Assembly (NCBI RefSeq): GCF_001856685.1
Contig: NZ_CP017812.1
Span: 868,001 to 932,000 of the forward strand
Reading direction: 5' to 3'
Length of the DNA stretch: 64,000 nt
Origin: Boudabousia tangfeifanii
Lineage (GTDB): Bacteria > Actinomycetota > Actinomycetes > Actinomycetales > Actinomycetaceae
Position 1 is the stretch's first letter. Every line of letters starts with the position of its first letter. The notes beneath the pieces were generated by a model, which had not been told where the DNA came from, searched no databases, and saw only the letters and a program-made list of their open reading frames with translations. A program made the translations under genes and the position numbers. Below are positions 35,759 to 45,743 of the stretch, one piece after another.

Positions 35759-36493
35759 ATGAAAGAGTCTAAGCTAAATAATCCATATTTACTGGCTACA
35801 GAGGAATACAATCAAGTACGTCCTAACTACCCAGATGAACTTATAACCCTAATTGCTGCGCAAGCAGAATATCTACCAGGAGAAATACTGGAAGTCGGAG
35901 CCGGAACCGGACGCTTAACAAAGGATCTCCTGACTTTTTCTAAAGTTACGGCCCTTGAGCCATCTGCTCCGATGCGTAGTAAGCTTGCGACGCTAGCTGG
36001 TGAACAACTAACCATTGTTCCTACTACCTTGGAAGATTCAAATTTCCCCCAGGCTTCGTTTTCCCAGATAATTTTTAGTCAATCTTGGCATTGGTGTAAT
36101 CCCCAGATTACCGTTGAGAAGATTAGGTCTTATCTACAACCTAGCGGCACTATCTTAGTCGTGTTTAATCAGCTTGATGTTTCTATTCCGTGGGTGAAGC
36201 GTCTGACTAGGATCATGCGTTCTGGAGATGTTCATAAACTGTCAAAACCTCCAGCATTAGGTGAAGAGTTTTCTCCCGTCCTCGGGCATGCCATTCCTTT
36301 TACGCAAGAATTGACCTTTGAGCAAGTAATGACTCTAGGCAGGACTCGGTCATCTTATCTGAAGTCGACGAGTGCTAACCAACAAAAAATGCAGCAGAAC
36401 TTGAAATGGTATTTAGAAGACCATCTGGGAATTCCTACTAGCTCGACAATTAAGTTGCCATATCATTGCTTAGTCTTTGCCGGACAACGATGA
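35759..36493 (+). CDS. Class I SAM-dependent methyltransferase
   Basis: The 244-residue protein has a Rossmann-type methyltransferase core: motif I EILEVGAGTGRLTKDLL (about residues 39-55), TALEPSAPM (motif II), and FSQSWHWCNP. This resembles small-molecule methyltransferases of the Methyltransf_11 type. The substrate cannot be told from sequence. The ATG at 35759 has no clear ribosome binding site and lies 14 bases after the rho terminator. With the convergent DUF6541 gene it forms an insertion between rho and rpmE relative to mycobacterial gene order. Confidence 0.85.
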   Translation: MKESKLNNPYLLATEEYNQVRPNYPDELITLIAAQAEYLPGEILEVGAGTGRLTKDLLTFSKVTALEPSAPMRSKLATLAGEQLTIVPTTLEDSNFPQASFSQIIFSQSWHWCNPQITVEKIRSYLQPSGTILVVFNQLDVSIPWVKRLTRIMRSGDVHKLSKPPALGEEFSPVLGHAIPFTQELTFEQVMTLGRTRSSYLKSTSANQQKMQQNLKWYLEDHLGIPTSSTIKLPYHCLVFAGQR

Positions 36494-36523
36494 ATGCGTT
36501 CAAACTTGAATCGTTAGCCTAGT

Positions 36524-38494
36524 TTATTTCGAGCATTGATCTAGATGGTAGATTGTCACTCCATCTCCTGATTCAACGACGCTCATCTGATCGGGGTTTT
36601 CTAGCAGAGCATCAAGACTGGTGTATTCACTCTTATTTCCAGTATTTCCACCACGGTATTTCTCCGAATCAGCATAGATGTACTCTACCCCTAGTTTTTT
36701 CGCTAACTCGCAATATTTAGGAGCAAGTGGTCGGTCTCCAATGTGGCGGAGCAACTCAAGCTCATCGTGATTTAAAACCAGTGAGGTGTAACGTGGGAAT
36801 ACCTTTAGACCGGTAGCAGCGTAGATTAATGGGCTACCGGTGGAAGGATGCCCAATCAGGCCGGCGTGAGGGTGCTCCTGAGCGAACTTTTTCCATAGCT
36901 CGACCTCTGGTTCATTTACCAAATTGGCATTTTCGACTCGAGCTGCATTATGAACGATATCGAATCGCTCTTTATTTCGAAGATCTGGGTGTTCGGTATA
37001 TAAAGCTCCCGCTGAAACAACGCATAGAATCGAGGAGATAATAAGCAGAGGAGAAATCGCATGTGCAGGTTTTTCTGAATCAGACTTGACCAAGCTAGAA
37101 ATGATTTGGCTCCAAGCGTTAATCCCACCCACGATAAGTAGGGGACCTGCTAGTGATAGCAAGGAGGCAGTCCTGGTGCGATCATTGTAGAGCGGATGAA
37201 GCAAGAAATAGTAAGGTACTTCGATGTAAACCGCAGCGAAATAGAAGGCGACTGCTAGTAGGTAGCTAAAGATCAGCCATCGTGGACCGTTGAATGCAAG
37301 TGCTATTAATGAAAGTACCACTAACACCAAGACTACTTTAGAGCCAATTTCAGGTGCTCCAGAGTACCAACGAGACATTTCGCCGGCTGAAAAGCCTTCC
37401 CAAAGCGCGCGTCTAGCTAACGACAACTGAGGGTACTTAATCGCGCCAACATTTCTCAAGCCATACACTAAGAGTCCCACGGTTATGAGAGAACTGAAAA
37501 GTACGGTAACACCGGCGTAGGCCATACCGGTGAGGTCTTTTCTTTGTTGCCAAACCAATGAGAGGGTCCATGGAATGACGAAAAAGCCAATGAGATAAAG
37601 TGCTGCCGCATGCCCTAAAGCTAACGCTAGAACTGCTGCTAGCGTGGTAATAGTTGAGGTTAAGAAAGTGCTGGCATTGCGTTTTTCGTTCAGCCATTCC
37701 CAAGTGTTAAAAAAGAGCAAGAATACCCATGGGGTGAGCGCAAATCCGAAGCCATAGGCCCAGCGACCTCCTGTGGCGTGTAGCTTTGCCGCAAAGGTAA
37801 GGAAAAATGGCATGGTAACAACCATAAGCCATGGAATCAGAGGAGAGCTTTGAAACATTCGTGCCGCTAACAGGACTAAGCCAGCGCCAAAGGCGGCAAC
37901 CATTATCGTCTCGGTCAGGTTTACCGCTAACATCACGTTATTTTTACCTAATAAGGCGCTGACAAACGCCAAACCATTTGGGTAAAAACCGTTAATTGCT
38001 CGTGGACTACCGGTGGCAAATGAGGCGACCGTGAGGGGAGAAGCATCACCGGTTTCTGCGATATAACGAGTTAGATTGTTATGGAATTGTAGATCCCAGA
38101 GTGAAGGGGTTATAGAAACCGGACTAATTGAGCGATAGAAAACTCGACCGAATAAGATCGCACCGCTAAGCGCGGCTACTAGGACATTAAGTGTCTTGAA
38201 CTGAAGTAAATCAGAAAAATGATAGCTGGTAAAAGTAAACTTATTTTGAGATGCTTGCCAAAGACCCAAAAAGTATGCGATTACCCAAACCGGAACTAAC
38301 GCAAATGGAATGATATATGGGCGATAAAGTCCTGGAATGAAGGTACTCGCAATAGCGACTAACGCTAGGCTGGCAACTGATCCCGGTAAGATAAATGGGT
38401 AAACAAGCTTCGCTGGCAACCTGAGGAATAGAGCTAATACTAGTCCAGGAGCGAACAGCCAAAATAGTAACTGGAAAAAAGATAAGGCAAACAT
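36524..38494 (-). CDS. DUF6541-family polytopic membrane protein
   Basis: The 656-residue protein has about 13-14 hydrophobic membrane segments through residue 480 or so, followed by a soluble C-terminal region of about 150 residues. A conserved extracytoplasmic loop (SITPSLWDLQFHNNLTRYI) and a late YNDRTRTASLL recall actinobacterial DUF6541 proteins, thought by fold to be GT-C-like glycosyltransferases acting on lipid-linked sugars at the outer membrane face. That activity is inferred from topology. It is a single gene on the minus strand and converges with the methyltransferase; no glycan cluster is adjacent. Confidence 0.75.
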   Translation of the reverse strand: MFALSFFQLLFWLFAPGLVLALFLRLPAKLVYPFILPGSVASLALVAIASTFIPGLYRPYIIPFALVPVWVIAYFLGLWQASQNKFTFTSYHFSDLLQFKTLNVLVAALSGAILFGRVFYRSISPVSITPSLWDLQFHNNLTRYIAETGDASPLTVASFATGSPRAINGFYPNGLAFVSALLGKNNVMLAVNLTETIMVAAFGAGLVLLAARMFQSSPLIPWLMVVTMPFFLTFAAKLHATGGRWAYGFGFALTPWVFLLFFNTWEWLNEKRNASTFLTSTITTLAAVLALALGHAAALYLIGFFVIPWTLSLVWQQRKDLTGMAYAGVTVLFSSLITVGLLVYGLRNVGAIKYPQLSLARRALWEGFSAGEMSRWYSGAPEIGSKVVLVLVVLSLIALAFNGPRWLIFSYLLAVAFYFAAVYIEVPYYFLLHPLYNDRTRTASLLSLAGPLLIVGGINAWSQIISSLVKSDSEKPAHAISPLLIISSILCVVSAGALYTEHPDLRNKERFDIVHNAARVENANLVNEPEVELWKKFAQEHPHAGLIGHPSTGSPLIYAATGLKVFPRYTSLVLNHDELELLRHIGDRPLAPKYCELAKKLGVEYIYADSEKYRGGNTGNKSEYTSLDALLENPDQMSVVESGDGVTIYHLDQCSK

Positions 38495-38668
38495 CGGAAC
38501 TAGGATAGCATTGTTGTTTCTTCCAATGCGCGTAATATCACATAGTTGTTAATAATCGTTGCTTGGTTTCTGTTCCATTTTTATGGAATAATGATTTTTT
38601 GTGTTTCCGGTTCACCGAGACCTCACTGGTTTTGGACCCGGCATCCTCGAATTCCTTAAGGAGATAAA

Positions 38669-38881
38669 ATGAAAAAGGGTATCCACCCAGAGTACGTGCC
38701 TACTCACGTAACTTGTACTTGTGGCAACGAGTTCGATACTCGTTCTACCTTGACCTCCGGTCAGATGCGCGTAGACGTCTGCTCTGCCTGCCACCCGTTC
38801 TACACTGGCAAGCAGAAGATTATGGACACTGGTGGTCGTGTGGCTCGCTTCGAAGCTCGCTACGGTAAGCGCAAGAAGTAG
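38669..38881 (+). CDS. rpmE: Large-subunit ribosomal protein bL31 (zinc-binding form)
   Basis: The 70-residue protein begins [19 protein letters not shown] and has the C+ zinc-ribbon pattern: Cys residues in CTCG and CSAC, with HP following. It is the zinc-containing form rather than the zinc-independent paralogue. AAGGAG lies 7 bases upstream of the ATG. The 174-base upstream gap contains a TTCCAT-TTTT-ATGGAA hairpin near 38573-38588. A strong hairpin follows the stop. In Streptomyces rpmE has been reported in the SigR regulon, but no exact GGAAT-N18-GTT occurs here. Confidence 0.97.
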   Translation: MKKGIHPEYVPTHVTCTCGNEFDTRSTLTSGQMRVDVCSACHPFYTGKQKIMDTGGRVARFEARYGKRKK

Positions 38882-38890
38882 TCTTTTTGC

Positions 38891-38922
38891 TAAGCGCCGG
38901 CGTATATTTCCGCCGGCGCTTA
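38891..38922 (+). terminator. Terminator after rpmE
   Basis: A 12-bp GC-rich perfect stem (38891-38902 with 38911-38922) has an 8-base loop, 10 bases past the stop codon, followed by GTTATATCTTCTGTT rather than a clean T-run. Confidence 0.75.
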
Positions 38923-38971
38923 GTTATATCTTCTGTTCAAAATTACTGACAAATCAATCGGAGCCCTCAAT

Positions 38972-40063
38972 ATGGACAACCAATTCGCCGCTGTTAAACC
39001 TCTTCTAGATGAATACTTAGAGGTGGAAAAACAACTTTCTGATCCTAAGGTCCACGAAGATCAGGGTTTAGCGCGAAAACTTGGTCGTCGATATGCCGAA
39101 CTCGGCCGGATTGCCGCTGCAGTTAAGCGCTATGAAGGTGCCGAGGGCGACTTTAAAACTGCTGCCGAACTTGCTGAGATTGATGATGATTATGCCGCAG
39201 AGTTACCTCAGCTTGAGAGTCAACTTGAAGAGGCTAAGCAAGCACTATTAAAGGTGTTGGCCCCAAGAGATCCTGATGATGCTCGAGACGTCATTATGGA
39301 AATTAAAGCTGGGGAAGGTGGCGATGAATCTGCCCTATTTGCCGGCGATCTGTTGAGGATGTATACCCGATACGCGGAGACCAAAGGCTGGACTGTGCAA
39401 GTCTTGTCTACTACTGACTCTGACTTGGGTGGTATTAAAGACGCCCAACTTGCTTTTAAGGCGAAGGGTAATCCAGCACCGGAAGAGGGTGTGTGGGCAC
39501 ATCTTAAGTTTGAAGGTGGCGTCCACCGGGTACAGCGAGTACCGGTGACAGAATCCCAAGGTCGTATCCACACTTCGGCAGCTGGCGTCCTCGTCATGCC
39601 AGAAGTTGAAAGTGATGACGAAATCGTAATCGATCCTAATGACCTGAAGATCGATGTCTTCCGTTCATCAGGTCCAGGTGGGCAAAGTGTTAATACCACG
39701 GACTCTGCGGTACGTATTACTCACTTGCCGTCTGGAATCGTAGTATCTATGCAAGATGAGAAGTCGCAGTTACAAAATAAAGAAGCTGCGATGCGTGTTT
39801 TGCGTTCACGACTCCTAGCGGAGGCACAAGCCCAACGAGCAGCCGAAGAAGCTGATATGCGGCATTCTCAAGTTCGGACGGTAGATCGATCGGAACGAAT
39901 TCGTACCTACAATTTTCCAGAAAATCGTATTTCTGATCATCGTACTGGTTATAAGGCGTATAACTTGGATCAAGTAATGAATGGTGCTTTAGGGCCAATT
40001 ATTGATTCCGCCATGGAAAAAGACGAGGCAGAACGACTCGCAAATGCAGCCAGTTCCAACTAA
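38972..40063 (+). CDS. prfA: Peptide chain release factor 1
   Basis: RF1 reads UAA and UAG and triggers peptide release. The 363-residue protein contains the catalytic GGQ motif ([20 protein letters not shown], about residues 225-245) and the [20 protein letters not shown] segment. The ATG has GGAG 8 bases upstream. Its 3' end overlaps prmC, whose product methylates the GGQ glutamine of this protein, so substrate and modifying enzyme are translationally linked. Confidence 0.97.
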   Translation: MDNQFAAVKPLLDEYLEVEKQLSDPKVHEDQGLARKLGRRYAELGRIAAAVKRYEGAEGDFKTAAELAEIDDDYAAELPQLESQLEEAKQALLKVLAPRDPDDARDVIMEIKAGEGGDESALFAGDLLRMYTRYAETKGWTVQVLSTTDSDLGGIKDAQLAFKAKGNPAPEEGVWAHLKFEGGVHRVQRVPVTESQGRIHTSAAGVLVMPEVESDDEIVIDPNDLKIDVFRSSGPGGQSVNTTDSAVRITHLPSGIVVSMQDEKSQLQNKEAAMRVLRSRLLAEAQAQRAAEEADMRHSQVRTVDRSERIRTYNFPENRISDHRTGYKAYNLDQVMNGALGPIIDSAMEKDEAERLANAASSN

Positions 40064-40958
40064 TTTATTACTTCTTGAGTGGAGAAAATGGCTCCATACT
40101 GCGCTCCTACCAATTTATGGGAATGCCACTGCTCAGCATGTAAAATGGCTTATTGAGTGGTCTATGGGAGGCAAAAGCTGGTGGCAGCTTCCTAATGAGT
40201 TAACTGTCGCCGCTTCAAAACAACTTGAATCCGCGGTTTCTCAGCTGCTCGCTGGAGAAGTATTTCAAAGGGTGATCGGGTCGACTACTTTTCGTCAGCT
40301 TGACGTGAAGATTTTTCCAAATGTGTTTATTCCTCGTCCCGAGACTGAACTTCTAGTTGAAAATGCGATACGAAAGTTTGCTGCTACTGTTCAACTAAGA
40401 AAAGCACAAAGGGCAGCCGATAAACCGATTATTGTCTTGGATTTATGTAGTGGTTCTGGAGTAATCGCTATTTCGTTGGCAAAAGAACTGCCTGAACTTT
40501 TCCCGAATGCTACTTTTAAAATCTTTGCTGTCGAAAAATCTCCTGAGGCGATAGCCGCAACAGTTGAAAATGCGGCTCGTAATCATGTTGAAATTACAGT
40601 ATTGGAAGCGGACATAAGATACGGCGTACCAGGTTTTGAGGCTAAAAGTGTAGATTTGATTGTCTCTAATCCACCTTATATTCCACCGAACGTAGATTTG
40701 CCACAAAACGTTTTGATGCATGATCCTCATTTAGCCTTATTCGGTGGGGGAGAGCAAGGGATGGAGTTACCTGCCCAAGTAATTGCCTTAGCCGCTGAAC
40801 TCTTAGTAGTGGATGGATTGTTGTTAATGGAGCATGATGACACCCAAGGGGAAGCTACTAGGCATGAAGCTTCAAAGCATTCATTTTCAGAGATTGAAAC
40901 TTTACCTGATCTCAACGGGCGTGATCGCTTTTTATATGCAAAATGTAATAAGTCATAA
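40044..40958 (+). CDS. prmC: Release factor glutamine methyltransferase
   Basis: PrmC (HemK) N5-methylates the glutamine of the GGQ motif in RF1/RF2. The 304-residue protein has a helical N-terminal domain and a Rossmann methyltransferase core: [28 protein letters not shown], and the diagnostic catalytic NPPY in [11 protein letters not shown]. The frame extends upstream to 40002. ATG 40044 ([13 protein letters not shown]) is preferred because it shortens the prfA overlap to 20 bases. Position between prfA and the Sua5/YciO-like gene is conserved in actinobacteria. Confidence 0.93.
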   Translation: MQPVPTNLLLLEWRKWLHTALLPIYGNATAQHVKWLIEWSMGGKSWWQLPNELTVAASKQLESAVSQLLAGEVFQRVIGSTTFRQLDVKIFPNVFIPRPETELLVENAIRKFAATVQLRKAQRAADKPIIVLDLCSGSGVIAISLAKELPELFPNATFKIFAVEKSPEAIAATVENAARNHVEITVLEADIRYGVPGFEAKSVDLIVSNPPYIPPNVDLPQNVLMHDPHLALFGGGEQGMELPAQVIALAAELLVVDGLLLMEHDDTQGEATRHEASKHSFSEIETLPDLNGRDRFLYAKCNKS

Positions 40959-41007
40959 CTAATAGTTTCAAGTCACCTTTTTGTGTGTTTTATGCCAAAA
41001 TGAAGGT

Positions 41008-41655
41008 GTGAATGAACTGCTTTATTTACGAACTCCGTTGACAGATACGCAACGTGAACGAATTGCTCAAATTGTTAAGTCTGGCGGTTTGATTGTTGTT
41101 CCTACAGACACGATCTACGGCATTGGGGCTAATGCTTTGGATCCTGCTGCAGTCGATCGTCTCCGAGCAGCGAAGGGCCGAGGACGTCAGATGCCTCCAC
41201 CCGTCGTGGTTGATAGTCTCGAATCTGCTTTGCCTTTAGTGGCAAGTTCTTCACCAATTTTAGAAAAACTGGCAAAAGATTTTTGGCCTGGTGCCTTAAG
41301 CATTATTGTTCGTGATAACCCTGAGGCGAAATTAGACTTAGGTGATCTTAAAGGAACGGTAGCTTTGCGGGTTCCGCAGGACGACGAGCTGCTAGAGTTG
41401 CTTCGAATTACAGGTCCGTTGGCGCTAACTAGCGCGAATACCACGGCGTCCGAGCCCTCGATTTCTTGCTTCCAAGCTCAAAAGTATTTTGGTTCCAAAG
41501 TAAGTGCTTATGTTGATGGTGGCTTGTCACCATGCGGTATTGCCTCTACTATGGTGGATATTACTGATGATCATCCTCGTATTGTTCGCGAGGGCGCTAT
41601 TCCAGTTGAACGAGTACGAAAATCGTTATCGGAGATTGGGGTAGCACTTCACTAG
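41008..41655 (+). CDS. L-threonylcarbamoyladenylate synthase-family protein (Sua5/YciO/YrdC)
   Basis: This protein is of the YrdC-fold family that makes threonylcarbamoyl-AMP for tRNA t6A modification. It has about 215 residues from GTG 41008; the frame reaches TTG 40981. The core shows GGLIVVPTDTIYGIGANAL, PPPVVVDSLESAL, LKDFWPGALSII-like residues, ALRVPQDDELLELL and GPLALTSANTTASEPS. The KxR and SxN residues of active enzymes appear as KGRGRQMP and TSANTTA. It lies between prmC and wecA as in mycobacteria. The reaction consumes threonine, which is of interest given the missing threonine genes nearby. Confidence 0.88.
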   Translation: MNELLYLRTPLTDTQRERIAQIVKSGGLIVVPTDTIYGIGANALDPAAVDRLRAAKGRGRQMPPPVVVDSLESALPLVASSSPILEKLAKDFWPGALSIIVRDNPEAKLDLGDLKGTVALRVPQDDELLELLRITGPLALTSANTTASEPSISCFQAQKYFGSKVSAYVDGGLSPCGIASTMVDITDDHPRIVREGAIPVERVRKSLSEIGVALH

Positions 41656-41664
41656 GGGCCTTAC

Positions 41665-42783
41665 TTGAAACTATATGCATTGATTCTGTTGGTGGCAGTT
41701 GCCGCTACAGCTATTCTTACGCCTGTAGTTCGACAAATCGCTCTAGTTGAAGGAATCTTTTTGCCGGTTCGAGAACGCGATGTTCACACTGTGCCAACTC
41801 CAAGATTTGGTGGCATTGCAATGACTGCCGGATTCGTAATATCCATGTTAATTGCTGCCAAAATGCCTTATTTTGCTGATATTTTTGCTGATTCACAGGC
41901 ATGGCCTTTGATTTGGGGTGCCGTCGCAATGTGTTTGCTAGGCGCCGCAGATGATCGTTGGGATCTAGGCTGGTTGCTGAAATTCTCGGCTCAAGCCTTG
42001 ATTGTAGTCGTAATGGTTTGGAATGGGGTAGTGCTACTTACCTTCCCTATATTTGGGGGAATCCTAGGATCGCATTCTATTTCAGTCCTAGCTACTTGCT
42101 TGATTATTCTAGGCACGGTCAACGCGGTAAATTTTGTTGATGGTCTTGATGGGTTAGCTGCTGGTATTTTGGCTATCGGAGCTGCTGCGTTTTTTGTTTA
42201 TAGTTACTTTCTATCTCGAGTGATGAATGCTGCTTCGTATGCTTCATTAGCCTCATTAGCCTGTGTCGTGCTGGTTGGAATTTGCGCCGGTTTTTTGCTT
42301 TACAATTTTCACCCAGCCACTATTTTCATGGGTGATTCGGGAGCTATGGTGTTAGGACTGCTCATATCTTCCGTTGTAGTAATTGTCAGCGGTCAGCTCG
42401 ATCCTTCAGCTCTGGAATCTCATTCTCAGCTTTGGGCGCTACTTCCTCTGGCGATGCCCTTTGCTGTGATATTTTTGCCTATGCTGGATATGGTAATGGC
42501 GGTCGTACGAAGAGTAGGTAACGGCAAGTCGCCATTCCATCCCGACAAGATGCATCTTCATCACCGTTTGCTTCGTTTAGGTCACTCTCACCGGCGTACT
42601 GTACTGCTGCTATACCTCTGGTCGGCAGTGATTGCTTTATCGATGGCCTCGGCTCTATTTTTAGACATCTATGCAATTTGGCTGGTATTGATCCCATTAT
42701 TGATAATCGCGAGTGTTGCGACTGTGGGGTTTATTCCGCAGTGGCGCGAAAAAGTCAAACATGCGTGGAAACATGAAAGCTGA
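41665..42783 (+). CDS. wecA: MraY/WecA-family polyprenyl-phosphate sugar-1-phosphate transferase
   Basis: The 372-residue polytopic membrane enzyme transfers a GlcNAc-1-phosphate-type group from UDP-sugar to decaprenyl phosphate, the first step in wall linkage-unit synthesis. Family motifs are DDRWDLGWLLKF, NFVDGLDGLAAG, FMGDSGAMVLG and the WecA-type HPDKMHLHHRLL. It starts at TTG with AGGGG about 8 bases upstream. The gene sits between the Sua5/YciO-like gene and an AtpI-like gene, as Rv1302 does in M. tuberculosis, which supports WecA rather than MraY. Confidence 0.88.
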   Translation: MKLYALILLVAVAATAILTPVVRQIALVEGIFLPVRERDVHTVPTPRFGGIAMTAGFVISMLIAAKMPYFADIFADSQAWPLIWGAVAMCLLGAADDRWDLGWLLKFSAQALIVVVMVWNGVVLLTFPIFGGILGSHSISVLATCLIILGTVNAVNFVDGLDGLAAGILAIGAAAFFVYSYFLSRVMNAASYASLASLACVVLVGICAGFLLYNFHPATIFMGDSGAMVLGLLISSVVVIVSGQLDPSALESHSQLWALLPLAMPFAVIFLPMLDMVMAVVRRVGNGKSPFHPDKMHLHHRLLRLGHSHRRTVLLLYLWSAVIALSMASALFLDIYAIWLVLIPLLIIASVATVGFIPQWREKVKHAWKHES

Positions 42784-43180
42784 TTCGATTAAAAATCATC
42801 GCCTAAAAAAGTTAGTTAAATTTCTGATTCTGTCTTGGCTTGTCGTAAACATTCTTAGTGCGGCTACGTATTGGTCATTGGGAAATGGGGATCTAACGAT
42901 CATTCTTTTAAGTGCACTTGCCCTTGGAATGCTATTGCTGGCCTTTTTGGGACAAATCTATTATCTTCTCAAAGTAGATTCGCAAAGTTTCATGGGCGTT
43001 ATATTTGCGTTTTACTTTTTAAAAATGGTTTCATGGTTTGCCTTAGTCTGGTGGGCAACAACGCTAGGACAAGAAAGCGTGAAACCAGCAGTTTTTCTAC
43101 TCTCTCTAATGATTATTGCTGATCTTATTATTGAGACTTTTTATCTTTTGAAAAATAAGGACTTATTTTGGGCAGCCTGA
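42773..43180 (+). CDS. AtpI-like small membrane protein
   Basis: The 135-residue protein has four membrane segments (about residues 13-35, 40-62, 70-95 and 103-125). It sits between wecA and atpB, where actinobacteria carry an atpI-like gene (Rv1303 in M. tuberculosis). AtpI-type proteins assist c-ring assembly or ion uptake, but sequence similarity here is weak and the call is mostly positional. ATG 42773 has GGAA just upstream and overlaps the wecA stop by 11 bases; an upstream ATG at 42761 is an alternative. Confidence 0.65.
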   Translation: MKADSIKNHRLKKLVKFLILSWLVVNILSAATYWSLGNGDLTIILLSALALGMLLLAFLGQIYYLLKVDSQSFMGVIFAFYFLKMVSWFALVWWATTLGQESVKPAVFLLSLMIIADLIIETFYLLKNKDLFWAA

Positions 43181-43228
43181 GTTAGAAAAAAGTGTGAGAC
43201 AGTGCGCAATTTCCAATTTTGTCCAATA

Positions 43229-43256
43229 TTGGCCTTAGGGTAACATTGGGAATAAT
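43229..43256 (+). promoter_or_regulatory. Candidate promoter of the atp operon
   Basis: TTGGCC (43229-43234) and AATAAT (43251-43256, five of six consensus bases) are 16 bases apart in the 91-base gap before atpB. It would give the ATP synthase genes a promoter of their own in addition to read-through from prfA-wecA. Confidence 0.45.
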
Positions 43257-43271
43257 ACAGTTACGACGAAA

Positions 43272-44105
43272 ATGAGAAAGGGACTGCTGTTGGTTCTAAA
43301 TACACTCAATGCGTCGATTAATAGAATGATTCCACTTGAAGCTCCCGAACTTCCGGGCATGGAAGATTTTTTTCCAGAGCCTTTCCTATTTGAGGGAACT
43401 CCGTTTGAATTCAACCGCATCATGTTGGTGCGGATGGTTGCAGTGGTTTTCATTTGTCTATTGTTTGGAATCGGCGCCAGTCGGGTAAAGCTTGTCCCTG
43501 GACGATTCCAAGGTGCCTTGGAAATGGCACTACAAGTAGTTAGAGTTAACGTAGCTGAAGCAGTAATTGAATCCCCTGTATTAGCAAGACGCTATACACC
43601 AGCACTTACTGTGATTTTCTTCGGCATCCTAGCCTTGAATTTGACCGGTATTGTACCTCTATTGCATATTGCAGGTTCATCAGTAGTAGGTGTCCCAATC
43701 GTATTTGCGGTTTTCGCTTACGTTTTATTCGTTGGGGCAGGCATTCGAGCACAAGGCTTTGGGCACTTTTTTAAGAATCAGTTATTCCCACCAGGTGTTC
43801 CTTGGCCAATTTATTTCTTGCTCACTCCAGTAGAAGCTTTTTCTACTTTCGTAGTCCGTCCAGCGACTCTGGTGATTCGTTTGTTGGCCAATATGATTGC
43901 TGGTCACATTCTTCTCGCTTTGACTTTCTTCGGGACTCATTACTTGTTGTTCTATGCCAGCGGGCTGCTAAAGGGTGTATCGGTACTTACCTTTGGCGCT
44001 TCGATTCTGGTTGTCTTACTCGAAATCTTGGTAGCTGTAGTACAGGCATTCGTGTTCTCTCTACTCACAGCTGTCTACATCCAACTTTCGGTCAGTGAAC
44101 ACTGA
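43272..44105 (+). CDS. atpB: F1Fo ATP synthase subunit a
   Basis: Subunit a forms the proton half-channels of Fo. The 277-residue protein has about six membrane helices; the essential arginine lies in the penultimate region FVVRPATLVIRLLANMIAGH, and the last helices read LLEILVAVVQAFVFSLLTAVYI. The ATG at 43272 lacks a good ribosome binding site; ATG 43326 (MIPLEAPELPGMEDF) is a plausible alternative that removes 18 residues. First of the atpBEFHAGDC cluster. Confidence 0.95.
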   Translation: MRKGLLLVLNTLNASINRMIPLEAPELPGMEDFFPEPFLFEGTPFEFNRIMLVRMVAVVFICLLFGIGASRVKLVPGRFQGALEMALQVVRVNVAEAVIESPVLARRYTPALTVIFFGILALNLTGIVPLLHIAGSSVVGVPIVFAVFAYVLFVGAGIRAQGFGHFFKNQLFPPGVPWPIYFLLTPVEAFSTFVVRPATLVIRLLANMIAGHILLALTFFGTHYLLFYASGLLKGVSVLTFGASILVVLLEILVAVVQAFVFSLLTAVYIQLSVSEH

Positions 44106-44114
44106 TCGTGCTGA

Positions 44115-44901
<787 letters not shown>

Positions 44902-44902
<1 letters not shown>

Positions 44903-45717
44903 TGAGGACAGTCAGCAAGCGTAGCTACGAGGAAGTGTCGGAAGTACTAACCCAGCTACTGATTGATAATGCCGATGAAGGTGAACGAATTAGTCAACAG
45001 CTATTTGAATTTGCTGATGCCGTCGTACAGTCACCTTCTTTAAGTCGTGCTTTACTCGACCAGTCTCGTGACGCAGCTGACAAAGACGCATTGCTCGATC
45101 GATTGGTATCTAAAGATCAGAATCCGATCTTGTTTGCCATTCTTTCAGCAGCTACCCAACGTCGATGGGCTCAGGGTGAAGATTTTGTCTCGGCTGTTAA
45201 TCACTTAGGTTATTTGGCTGTCGTCAAACAAGCTCGAGCTCAGGGAAAGCTTGAATATATGCAAAATGAGCTGGGGGCTTTGCGTAATCTGTTACGGCAA
45301 AATCGTCAGTTCCGGATGCTCTTAACGGGTATTGAGCTAGATTCAAGGGTTCCTCTAGAGCAATTGGTTGATAAGTTGCTTTCGAATCAACTTAGCGAGC
45401 AAACTCTTCGACTTTTTAACAGGCTGCTTGCAGTGCCCTTATCCCCGTCCTTACTTGCAGACGTGGACCAACTTGCCTCACTCATGGCTCATGAGCGTGG
45501 TGCCCGCTTGGTTCGAGTTGCTTCAGCAACACCGCTAAGCGATCTTCAAAAGCAGCGTCTAGCAGTTGCTCTAAATAAGAAATACGGAAACGTTACCCTT
45601 AACGTCTCGGTAGACCCATCATTAATCGGTGGTTTGCGAATCCGAGTAGGAAACGATTCCATCGATGGAACAATTAAGGCAGAACTCTCCGACGTGCGTC
45701 AGCGTATGGGTGTTTGA
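44902..45717 (+). CDS. atpH: F1Fo ATP synthase subunit delta
   Basis: The 271-residue subunit links the peripheral stalk to the F1 head. It is longer than the roughly 180-residue enteric protein, as is normal for actinobacteria, but it is not fused to a second b-type subunit as in mycobacteria. A helical N-terminal domain is followed by the family's C-terminal segment (VDPSLIGGLRIRVGNDSIDG). The start overlaps the atpF stop by one base. Confidence 0.93.
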
Positions 45718-45743
45718 AATTGTCGATAATAAGGATCAGATAA

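Noticed and set aside
38575..38610. GGAAT before rpmE considered as a SigR promoter
   Set aside because: The nearest GTT triplets are 13 and 20 bases downstream, not 18-19, so it does not meet the spacing of the two accepted promoters.
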